Shown piece after piece: positions 18,106 through 24,421 of a stretch of DNA of 24,421 bases. The notes below the pieces were generated by a model. That model was not told the origin of the DNA. It made no database searches and worked only from the letters and a program-made list of their open reading frames with translations. Made by a program: the position numbers and the translations under genes. Source of the DNA: Ardenticatenales bacterium. GTDB taxonomy: Bacteria; Chloroflexota; Anaerolineae; Promineifilales; Promineifilaceae. The stretch lies in assembly GCA_020634575.1 (NCBI GenBank), contig JACKBM010000072.1:1-24421 (forward strand), read 5' to 3'. The first letter of the stretch is position 1, and every line of letters begins with the position of its first letter.

Positions 18106-18899
18106 TCCAGGCGATACGCCTTGGCGATATAGCCGAAGCCGGTCAGCTCCCAGATGGGTTGGCCGGCTTCATTCAACTCCACGACGCGCTTATGGCCGTT
18201 GTCGGCGACCAGGGTGTGGCCATCGGGCAGCCGCGTGGCTGAATAGGGGGCGGTCAGGACACCGGCCGGTACCGTCCACACCTCACGCCCCGCCCCATCC
18301 AGCTCCACGACTCGGTCCAGTGACCGAATCGAAACCAGCGTATGACCGTTGGCCAGCCGCTGGCAATATACAGGCCCAAGCTTGTCAAAGAGGGCCGGTT
18401 CGATGGGGCCAAGCCCGGCCGCTGTCCAGACGTGCTGGCCCGCTTCATCCACGGCAAAGACCTCGTTGGTACCGGCATCGGCGACGAGGGTCTGGCCGTC
18501 AGGTAGCCGTTCCGCCTTCCAGGGCCAGCGCAGGTTATCGAGCTGCCAGGTTAACCGGCCGGTTGGCTCATACTCGCGCACAAAACCCGGCACATCATCA
18601 TCCCAGCCAGCCACCAGCACGTTGCCCGAAGAGAGCAGCTGCAGGCTGCACGGGTAGCCGCCAACAGGCACCTTCTGCAGCGGCTGACCGGCTCTATCCA
18701 CCCGCCAGACCGCCCTTTCCCGGATCAGGCTGACCCAACACGTGCCGTCCGGCGCCAGGGCAGCATCATAAGTCATCGGCAGGTTGGTGATTTCCCAGCG
18801 AAGATCCTGATCCTCATAGACGGCCACGCGCCCATTAGGGGCAAAAGCGTCGGTCAGGACACCGCTGGTGAATTCATCGACGATAAGCGTTTGGCGCAT
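18102..18899 (-). CDS. Beta-propeller protein (NHL/arylsulfotransferase-like repeats)
   Basis: 265 aa from ATG 18899, selected because AGGAGG lies 5 nt upstream. Longer in-frame starts up to 19106 would add 69 residues made from a mobile-repeat sequence. At least three clear repeats share the form 'RLPDGxTLVAD...xxVxEVDEAGQxxW': residues 131-158, 181-208 and 223-250. Weaker ones lie at 20-35, 47-66 and 88-118. The repeat resembles arylsulfotransferase-type and PQQ/NHL propellers. There is no signal peptide, so it is probably cytoplasmic. With only about six blades and none of the catalytic His of arylsulfotransferases recognised by eye, it is more likely a sugar-binding, lactonase-like or scaffolding propeller. 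It converges with the third dehydrogenase and may serve the same pathway. Confidence 0.8.
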   Translation of the reverse strand: MRQTLIVDEFTSGVLTDAFAPNGRVAVYEDQDLRWEITNLPMTYDAALAPDGTCWVSLIRERAVWRVDRAGQPLQKVPVGGYPCSLQLLSSGNVLVAGWDDDVPGFVREYEPTGRLTWQLDNLRWPWKAERLPDGQTLVADAGTNEVFAVDEAGQHVWTAAGLGPIEPALFDKLGPVYCQRLANGHTLVSIRSLDRVVELDGAGREVWTVPAGVLTAPYSATRLPDGHTLVADNGHKRVVELNEAGQPIWELTGFGYIAKAYRLD

Positions 18900-19016
18900 T
18901 TGGAACCTCCTGCAGAGTATGTTTACGATATCGTCCTGCGAATCGCCACGCGGCGAACAGCGTTTAATAAGGCAAAAAACAGGGCTAACGCTAGCAGAGG
19001 TCGATGGTAGACATGA

Positions 19017-19127
19017 TATGGATTCCCGCATGCGCGGGAATGACGACGAAAAGCAGGCGTTTCTCGAAATTGTACAAGGCCATATACCATTTTCTCGCAT
19101 CGTCATTCCTGCGAACGCAGGAATCCA
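19017..19127. repeat. MITE-like inverted repeat element (ATTCCCGC family)
   Basis: ATTCCCGC-ATGC-GCGGGAAT (19022-19041) followed by GACGACGA, and TCGTC then ATTCCTGCG-AA-CGCAGGAAT (19105-19124), form two small palindromes in mirror orientation. Together they make one inverted repeat of about 110 bp with a central stretch of roughly 50 nt. This sequence type, which translates as SFPRMRESI in one frame, recurs as an intergenic element in many unrelated bacterial genomes. No transposase is present. It lies in the 438-nt gap between the divergent propeller and SDR genes; beyond it the gap holds one ACCGGCCGGT palindrome (19193) and a possible -10 (TAGAAT, 19296). Confidence 0.8.
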
Positions 19128-19337
19128 GTGTGTTTATCAAGTCGAATGTCAAGGAATTTCACGCCAAATGCGTCCAGTTCCTTGAGACTGCTACCGGCCG
19201 GTCCTACCAGGGCCCTAAATCGGGACCCCTCGCGCTTTGCACCCTGTGCTCAAAAGGTGCCCATCCCATAGCCTCGCCCGCACTCACATTCACGGTAGAA
19301 TACAGGCGAATCCGAGAAGAGACCAGAGGGACACAAC

Positions 19338-20084
19338 ATGGAATTTACAGGAAAAACGGCCATCATCACCGGCGGCGCCTCCGGGATGGGAGCGGCGACG
19401 GCCCGGTTGTTTGCCAAGCGTGGCGGCATCCCCTTGATTGTCGACCGAAATGAGCCGTTGGCGCGCGCGGTAGCAGCCGAAATCGGCGCGGACGAACCCC
19501 TTTGCGGCGACGTCACCGATTCAGCGTTTTGCGACGCTGTTGTTGCCCACTGCAAGGCGGCCTACGATCAGGTCGATTACCTGGTCAACGCCGCCGGCAT
19601 CATTGCCCGGGCGGGCGGCCTGGCGACGGATGATGCCACCTGGGAGCGAGTGATGGCCGTCAACGTGCATGGCACCTTTTACATGTGCCGGGCGGCGCTG
19701 CGCGAGATGGTGGCGCAAGGGCAAGGCGCCATCGTCAATTTTGGCTCCATCTGGGGCGGCGTGGGCGCTGCCGGCGTACTGGCTTATTGCACGTCCAAAG
19801 GGGCCGTCCACAACATGACGCGGGCCCTGGCGCTGGAACACGCCCAGGACAACATCCGTATCAACGCGGTCTGCCCTGGCGAAGTGGACACGCCAATGCT
19901 GGCCTCGGCGCGCAGCGAGCCGGTGACAGCGGAGCTGATGGCGCGGCTAGCGGCGACGGTGCCAACCGGCCGGTTAGCCCACCCCAGCGAAATCGCCGAA
20001 GTGGTGCTCTTCCTTCTCTCGGACAGGGCCAGCTACATGACCGGCAGCCTCGTTAACGTCGACGCTGCCTTTACAGCCAGGTAG
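19338..20084 (+). CDS. Short-chain dehydrogenase/reductase (SDR), classical type
   Basis: 248 aa, standard for classical SDRs. TGGASGMG (11-18) is the TGxxxGxG cofactor loop. Asp36 at the end of the second strand favours NAD(H). NAAG is at 84-87. The catalytic set is Asn109 (AVNVHG), Ser137 (FGSIWG), Tyr150 and Lys154 (YCTSK). PGEVDTPM near 176-184 follows the usual 'PG-x-x-x-T' helix. Likely an alcohol or sugar dehydrogenase; substrate unspecified. AGAGGGA serves as ribosome-binding site 8-14 nt before ATG 19338. A poly-T stretch and repeat arm begin at the base after the TAG stop. Neighbours suggest a place in the same oxidoreductase pathway as the Gfo/Idh/MocA genes and the aldo/keto reductase. 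Confidence 0.93.
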   Translation: MEFTGKTAIITGGASGMGAATARLFAKRGGIPLIVDRNEPLARAVAAEIGADEPLCGDVTDSAFCDAVVAHCKAAYDQVDYLVNAAGIIARAGGLATDDATWERVMAVNVHGTFYMCRAALREMVAQGQGAIVNFGSIWGGVGAAGVLAYCTSKGAVHNMTRALALEHAQDNIRINAVCPGEVDTPMLASARSEPVTAELMARLAATVPTGRLAHPSEIAEVVLFLLSDRASYMTGSLVNVDAAFTAR

Positions 20085-20330
20085 TTTTTTGCCGCAGATT
20101 GCGCAGATTTGGGGATTTTTGGAATGCGCGATTCTGGGTGTATTGCGGGATTGAGGTGGAATTTTGGCCACGGATTAACACGGATTTAGCACGGATTTTT
20201 CTTTCAAAAAAAGGAATCCGTGCCAAATCCGTGTTAATCCGTGGCTAAAAAAACCTTAAGGCTAACTCAGCAGAACACGGGCAACGCGAACTTCAGAATC
20301 AGCGCAATCTGCGTCATCTGCGGCAAAAAA
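20085..20330. repeat. Nested inverted repeats (GCCGCAGAT outer, ATCCGTG inner)
   Basis: Outer arms: T6 plus GCCGCAGATTGCGCAGATT (20091-20109) and its inverse AATCTGCGTCATCTGCGGC plus A7 (20306-20324), two mismatches in 19. Inner arms: 31 nt each (20167-20197 and 20215-20245), built of three ACGGATT units, with one mismatch and a 17-nt loop. The whole 257-nt gap between the SDR and aldo/keto reductase genes is made of these elements plus about 110 nt of unassigned sequence. The inner stem would be a very strong hairpin and may block read-through. No gene is seen in the gap. Confidence 0.9.
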
Positions 20331-20341
20331 AGGAGTTTTCA

Positions 20342-21346
20342 ATGGAGTATCGTCGTTTGGGCCGGAGTGGCCTGAAGGTGGCGCCGCTGGCGCTGGGGAC
20401 GGACAATTTTGCCAACCCGACGCCTGAGGCCGAGGCCGCCCGCATGATCGAGATGGCTCTGGATGCGGGCATCAATCTAATCGACACCAGCAACAGCTAT
20501 GCGAAGGGAGAGAGTGAGCGGATCATTGGTCGCGCTCTCGCTGCCAGCGGGCGGCGCCAGGCTGCGCTGCTAGCGACAAAAGCGCATTACCCCACCGGAC
20601 CCGGCCCCAACGACCGGGGCAACAGCCGCCGCCACCTGATCCAGGCGTGTGAAGATTCATTGCGCCGGCTTGGAACCGATTACATTGACCTGTATCAGCT
20701 GCACCGGCCGGACTTTGATGTCCCCATTGAAGAAACCCTCAGTGCCCTCACCGACCTCGTACGTGCTGGCAAGATCCGCTACATTGGCAGTTCCACTGCC
20801 CCGGCCTGGAAGGTGATGGAAGCGTTGATGGTGAGCGAGTTAAAAGGGCTGGTTCGCTTCGTCTCAGAGCAGCCCCCCTACAACCTGCTCGACCGGCGCA
20901 TTGAAAATGAACTCATCCCGCTCTGTCAGGCTTATGACCTGGCCATTTTGCCCTGGTCGCCCATGGCCATGGGTATCCTGGCCGGCCGTTATGACGATGC
21001 TGCCGCAGCGCCAGCGGATTCCCGCGCCCAGCTGCGCGGCGGCATCTATGCGGAGCGGGTGACGGCGGCCGGCATTGCCGTCGGGCAGCAGTTTGGCCAA
21101 TTGGCTCGTGAGAGCGGTTACAGCGCCGCCCAGCTGGCCGTCCTCTGGGTCAAGGAGCAGCCGGGTATCACGGCGCCCCTCATCGGTCCACGTACGATCA
21201 ACCAGCTTGAGCAGATGCTCCCCCTCCTGGAAGCGACCCTGCCAATCGACATCCGCGCGGCCTGTGACAGGCTGGTGCCGCCTGGCAGCGCTGTCGCCAA
21301 CTTCCACAATTCGGCCCCCTGGATGAGAATGAAACTGAACGGCTAG
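20342..21346 (+). CDS. Aldo/keto reductase, intact
   Basis: 334 aa, typical of the potassium-channel-beta-like/AKR branch. The catalytic tetrad is Asp48 (LIDTSNSY), Tyr53, Lys80 (LATKAH) and His121 (LYQLHRPD). [20 protein letters not shown] at the start and [13 protein letters not shown] near 148-160 are standard, as is [13 protein letters not shown] near 275-287, which binds the NADP(H) phosphate region in family members. It reduces aldehydes or ketones, or oxidises sugars, with NADPH; substrate unknown. GGAG (20332-20335) lies 6 nt before ATG 20342. This is the intact counterpart of the broken aldo/keto reductases at 4552 and 8950. The poly-A/GGAG leader is partly supplied by the outer repeat arm (A7 at 20325-20331). 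Confidence 0.94.
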   Translation: MEYRRLGRSGLKVAPLALGTDNFANPTPEAEAARMIEMALDAGINLIDTSNSYAKGESERIIGRALAASGRRQAALLATKAHYPTGPGPNDRGNSRRHLIQACEDSLRRLGTDYIDLYQLHRPDFDVPIEETLSALTDLVRAGKIRYIGSSTAPAWKVMEALMVSELKGLVRFVSEQPPYNLLDRRIENELIPLCQAYDLAILPWSPMAMGILAGRYDDAAAAPADSRAQLRGGIYAERVTAAGIAVGQQFGQLARESGYSAAQLAVLWVKEQPGITAPLIGPRTINQLEQMLPLLEATLPIDIRAACDRLVPPGSAVANFHNSAPWMRMKLNG

Positions 21347-21510
21347 CCCGTTGGTCAGGGTCCCTAAACACATTTAGTACGATAGGGCTATGAGGCCAGT
21401 AAGGGCCAGTACCAAGCTCATATACCGAGCCCAAACTGCTTCCGATATATTGAGTCGAGATCACTTTTGGCGCATTTGTCGTGTGACACTCAGTATCTAG
21501 GAGCGTATTT

Positions 21511-22728
21511 GTGGCCAGCTTGGAGACTGCAGCACAAACAGAACGAACTTTTTCGATTCTTCTTGTTGATGATAGTGAAATGGATGCTCAGGCCGTCATT
21601 TGGCGCCTCGAGCACAGCCACTATAAATTCAAGATCCGGTATCATGTTGCCGCTGAACATGCCGCGGATTTCATTGCCAACGAGGACGAAATCATTGATG
21701 TCCTTCTGACCGACTATGATCTGTTAGGCATGACAGGCCTGGAATTATGCCATTTTGTCCAGGAGCAGCGGCCGGAGATCGCCAATGTTTTGATGACGGG
21801 GTATGGCAATGAATACCTGGCCGCTCAGGCAATCAAGAGTGGCGTCAATGAGTATGTCGTCAAAGATTCGCTTGGTGACTATCTGGATGATCTGCCTGAG
21901 CAACTGCTGGCCATCTGGGAACGTCATTACACGGATATATTGGCCGCTCATGCTCAACGAGAACAGGAGCGTGAGATCGTTAACACGATCAACACACTTC
22001 GCTCGCAAAACGCAGAATTGGATTCATTTGCGCAAACTGTTGCCCACGATCTGAAGAACCCGCTGAGTGCTCTGAGCGGCCTGGCAGAATTGCTGGGGAG
22101 TAGCTCAGAAACAATTTCCGACGCTGACGTCGCCACTATCAGCCAATCTATCGCCAGTTGTGGCCAGAAAGCGATCAACATTGTTGACGAACTGCTAAAA
22201 CTGGGGCGGTCCGGTTTGAATGAAATCGAAGTTACCCCGGTCAATACCGGGAAGCTGCTGGTCGAGACTTTATTCCGTCTCACGACGTTGCATGACAAGA
22301 TAAATCCTATCATTCATGAACCCGAGAATTGGCCACAGGCTATTGGCTATGAACCCTGGATCGAAGAAGTCTGGACGAATTACGTCAGCAATGCCATGAA
22401 ATATGGTGGGCGTCCCTGTGAAATCTGGCTCGGGGGTGAATACCAGGCCGATGGTCTGACCCGCTTTTGGGTCCGCGACAATGGTCGTGGACTCACTGAA
22501 GCAGAAAAAAGCCACCTCTTCCAGCCCTATACCCGCCTGCACTTCGGTTCACAGGATGGCAACGGCCTGGGTCTGAGTATTGTTCGGCGGATTGTGGAAC
22601 GGCAAGGCGGCTCAGTTGGAGTGTGCGATGCGCCAGGCGGTGGCTGTGAATTCTGGTTCACAATTCCGACTGGTCTGCGTGAAATTGACATGTTAAGTGA
22701 ATGGGAGACCGTTGCCCATTCCGAATAA
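21511..22728 (+). CDS. REC-histidine kinase hybrid (receiver at N-terminus)
   Basis: 405 aa from GTG 21511, with GGAG 8-11 nt upstream. Receiver domain about 14-125: acidic pocket Asp20-Asp21, phospho-acceptor Asp68 (LLTDYD), Thr96 (LMTGYG), Lys118 (VVKD). A short coiled linker follows, then HisKA with His179 in AHDLKNPLSAL, and HATPase_c with Asn294 (NYVSNAMKYGG), the G1 box DNGRGL and the G2 box NGLGLSIV. No transmembrane segment or signal peptide, so it is cytosolic. Receiver-first kinases are usually controlled by phosphorylation from another kinase and relay to a separate regulator. The convergent PAS kinase at 24130 is a candidate partner. A strong terminator follows directly. The GTG is the earliest start consistent with the RBS. 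Confidence 0.93.
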   Translation: MASLETAAQTERTFSILLVDDSEMDAQAVIWRLEHSHYKFKIRYHVAAEHAADFIANEDEIIDVLLTDYDLLGMTGLELCHFVQEQRPEIANVLMTGYGNEYLAAQAIKSGVNEYVVKDSLGDYLDDLPEQLLAIWERHYTDILAAHAQREQEREIVNTINTLRSQNAELDSFAQTVAHDLKNPLSALSGLAELLGSSSETISDADVATISQSIASCGQKAINIVDELLKLGRSGLNEIEVTPVNTGKLLVETLFRLTTLHDKINPIIHEPENWPQAIGYEPWIEEVWTNYVSNAMKYGGRPCEIWLGGEYQADGLTRFWVRDNGRGLTEAEKSHLFQPYTRLHFGSQDGNGLGLSIVRRIVERQGGSVGVCDAPGGGCEFWFTIPTGLREIDMLSEWETVAHSE

Positions 22729-22755
22729 AAAAAGGCAGCTGTAGCTGCCTTTTTT
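22727..22755. terminator. Bidirectional intrinsic terminator
   Basis: A7-GGCAGC-TGTA-GCTGCC-T6 is a textbook stem with A- and T-tracts on both sides, overlapping the last bases of the REC-kinase stop. The convergent PAS kinase ends at 22802, so the same hairpin can stop both transcripts. Confidence 0.95.
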
Positions 22756-22801
22756 CTTTTTCAAGCATTATCTGAAATCAGATTCCCCGAACGGGTTCAT
22801 C

Positions 22802-24130
22802 TCAAACAAATTCAAAGCTTGCCTTTGGCAATGTAAAATGGAAGGTCGCTCCCAGGTTAGGCTGTGTGGCCACCCATATCTCGCCGCCGTGATTCTGCAC
22901 AATGCGTTGACATTGGGCCAGGCCGATGCCAGTGCCTTCAACATGCGTATTCAGTCGCTTAAACATTCGGAAAGCTCGCTCAGCATGTTTGGGATCAAAG
23001 CCAATCCCATTATCACGCAAAGAAAACTGATAATAGCCAGCCTTTTCCGAATCCCTCACAGACAAATGAATAAGAGGCGACTTATGACCGCGATATTTTA
23101 TGCTATTGTCAAGCAGATTCTGCAGGAGCAGTTTAAGCTGTTGCCCATCACCGTGTACAAACGGGAGTGCGTCATTCGTAATCATCGCGCCACTCTCCAG
23201 GATGTCGCCCTTCAAAGCCCGCCGAGCATCATTAAACACTTGTGATAGGTCGAGATCCACTAGCGGATTGCCCTCACTACCCAGACGACCATAGGAGACC
23301 AAGCCTTCGATGACCTGGTCCATCTGGCGCAGCCCACGCATAATGTGACTGACGAGTCGGTGCCCATCTTCATCTAGCTGGTCTCGATAGGCATTCACCA
23401 GGTGCTTGGTATAAGAAGCAACCGTTCGCAAGGGTGCCTTCAGGTCATGCGACGTGGCAAAAGCCATCTGCGCAAGGTCCTGATTGCGTAGGCGCAACAG
23501 TTCGGCCGCTGATTGCAATGCTTCATTCTTCGTACGTAGTTCGGTCACAAAGATGTTCATGCGCTCACGAAACGCATGCGCTTCCATCTCTGCCTTAACA
23601 CGGCCACTGACATCTTGCATCACCGTACGAGCGCCAACAATCTGCCCGGCTTCATCAAGCCAGGGCAAGCTACGCAACTCAAGGTAAATCAGTGTGCCTG
23701 CAGACTTTGGCAAGGAGAGACGGCATTGTTGCGGCAAACTGGAACTCGTGACGGCATTTAGATGGCGCAGAAAAACGACAATGGCCTCACCAGAGAGGAT
23801 TGATGAGAGCGCCCGCCCCCGTAGCTGTGTAACCGGCTTGCCCAGCAACTCAGCAGCATGCAAGTTGACCTCGAGGATTTGTCCCTGTCGATCAAACGTT
23901 AGATACCCAATCGGTGCCAGATTATAAAGCTCAAAATATCGTTGTCGCGAAATCTCTAATTCTACTTGGGCTCGCCGTAGCTCCTCGTTTTGAAGTTCCA
24001 GTTCAACTTGATGAATGGACAGCTCATTGAGAATTGCGCTTATTTCTTGCTGCTTAGACTCTTCACCAAGCTTCCAACCGCGCCTTTGTAATGTTTCTAT
24101 CGCCTGCAAACGAATCTCGCTCTCGTCCAT
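22802..24130 (-). CDS. PAS-domain sensor histidine kinase
   Basis: 442 aa, ATG 24130 with GGGGAG upstream. A coiled coil (about 25-65) leads into a PAS domain (about 62-178: LYNLAPIGYLTFDRQGQILEVNLHAAELLG), then a second helical linker and HisKA with His228 (TSHDLKAPLRT), followed by HATPase_c with Asn342 (LLDNSIKYR), DNGIGF (373-378) and the G2 box GTGIGLAQC. This matches the phytochrome-type/PAS kinase group with HDLKAPLR. Soluble, with no membrane segment. The PAS ligand cannot be told. It lies 23 nt downstream of a receiver-like gene on the same strand, so the two are probably an operon. Confidence 0.94.
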   Translation of the reverse strand: MDESEIRLQAIETLQRRGWKLGEESKQQEISAILNELSIHQVELELQNEELRRAQVELEISRQRYFELYNLAPIGYLTFDRQGQILEVNLHAAELLGKPVTQLRGRALSSILSGEAIVVFLRHLNAVTSSSLPQQCRLSLPKSAGTLIYLELRSLPWLDEAGQIVGARTVMQDVSGRVKAEMEAHAFRERMNIFVTELRTKNEALQSAAELLRLRNQDLAQMAFATSHDLKAPLRTVASYTKHLVNAYRDQLDEDGHRLVSHIMRGLRQMDQVIEGLVSYGRLGSEGNPLVDLDLSQVFNDARRALKGDILESGAMITNDALPFVHGDGQQLKLLLQNLLDNSIKYRGHKSPLIHLSVRDSEKAGYYQFSLRDNGIGFDPKHAERAFRMFKRLNTHVEGTGIGLAQCQRIVQNHGGEIWVATQPNLGATFHFTLPKASFEFV

Positions 24131-24153
24131 AGTTTGCTCCCCACAAGCAAAAA

Positions 24154-24421
24154 TCAGGGCAGAAGACCCCTGACTTGCGCCCCAAAGTCGCGCAAATTCA
24201 AGTTGCCCTGTAGCAAATTCCGGTCCACATTGGGTGCCTTACCAGCCTGATTCTCGCTTTGCACATACAAGAACGGCACTGTTTGCAGCCGTGGGTCTTC
24301 ATCCAGCTGCCTAAACAGGGCCGCCTGCGTTGGTGCGGCGACATCGCCCACAATAATCAGATCCAATGCACCCACATCACCCCACTCAAATTCAAATGTA
24401 CCTGCATCGCTCTCATGCTGT
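24154..24421 (-). CDS. Receiver-like protein, N-terminus beyond the window
   Basis: The frame is open from the right window edge (24421) and stops at 24154. The last 89 residues are visible, so the start lies outside the window; an internal GTG at 24375 is not a necessary start. LDLIIVGDV...ALFRQLDEDPRLQTVPFLYVQSEN follows the beta3-alpha3-beta4 pattern of response-regulator receivers, and LNLRDFGAQVRGLLP resembles the last helix. The usual aspartate after the third strand seems displaced (VGDV rather than LLDL), and the Lys of the KP motif is not seen. It may be a degenerate, non-phosphorylated receiver working with the PAS kinase encoded next. Call limited by truncation. Confidence 0.55.
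   Translation of the reverse strand, partial: QHESDAGTFEFEWGDVGALDLIIVGDVAAPTQAALFRQLDEDPRLQTVPFLYVQSENQAGKAPNVDRNLLQGNLNLRDFGAQVRGLLP

Noticed and set aside
18900..19106. N-terminal extension of the propeller gene to a start at 19106
   Set aside because: The 69 added residues include the SFPRMRESI string encoded by the ATTCCCGC repeat element, while an AGGAGG sits 5 nt before the ATG at 18899.

Overview
The window looks like a piece of a moderately GC-rich (roughly 55-60 % by eye), probably Chloroflexota chromosome. The Anaerolineae/Caldilineae-like assignment is an inference from the very large FtsX-type permease, the abundance of Gfo/Idh/MocA sugar dehydrogenases with ThuA and TIM-barrel isomerase partners, and the two-component proteins. 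No rRNA, tRNA, CRISPR or transposase gene was seen.

Layout. (1) Positions 2-9795 are a gene graveyard. An ABC-type FtsX permease enters from the left, is intact to about 1.9 kb and is then broken by several frameshifts. After it comes a same-strand run of decayed sugar-catabolism genes: ThuA-like protein, medium-chain dehydrogenase, aldo/keto reductase, TIM-barrel sugar isomerase, Gfo/Idh/MocA dehydrogenase, second ThuA-like protein. Then come about 0.8 kb that I cannot assign and a broken aldo/keto reductase on the minus strand. Family signatures can be followed only by switching frames. (2) Positions 9939-13480 hold an intact three-gene unit. It encodes a 612-aa protein with an eCIS-cargo-like N-terminus, a duplicated 19-aa peptide, an OmpA-like domain and a C-terminal HExxHxxGxxD metalloprotease; a small protein resembling emfourin-type metalloprotease inhibitors; and a protein with two 8-cysteine YkgJ-like domains. 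(3) Positions 13599-18105 hold an intact polyol/sugar-oxidation cluster: Gfo, Gfo (4-nt overlap), xylose-isomerase-like TIM barrel, Gfo. It converges on a beta-propeller gene at 18899-18102 (minus). (4) Positions 19338-21346 hold an SDR dehydrogenase and an aldo/keto reductase separated by nested inverted repeats. (5) From 21511 to the right edge there are two convergent histidine-kinase loci sharing one bidirectional terminator: a REC-histidine kinase on plus, and a PAS histidine kinase preceded by a receiver-like protein on minus.

How it fits together. The intact cluster in (3)-(4) and the decayed one in (1) contain the same families, which suggests turnover of redundant oxidoreductase pathways for an unknown sugar or cyclitol. 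The protease unit between them is the most novel part. Its domain order and its inhibitor-like neighbour suggest a secreted or injected protease with its own antidote, but no injection-system structural gene lies in the window.

Several short repeat families mark gene borders: TTAGCTG heptamers, ATCCGTGTTAATCCGTGG and GCCGCAGAT inverted repeats, and an ATTCCCGC-type inverted repeat. A 10-bp palindrome, ACCGGCCGGT, recurs far more often than chance would allow.
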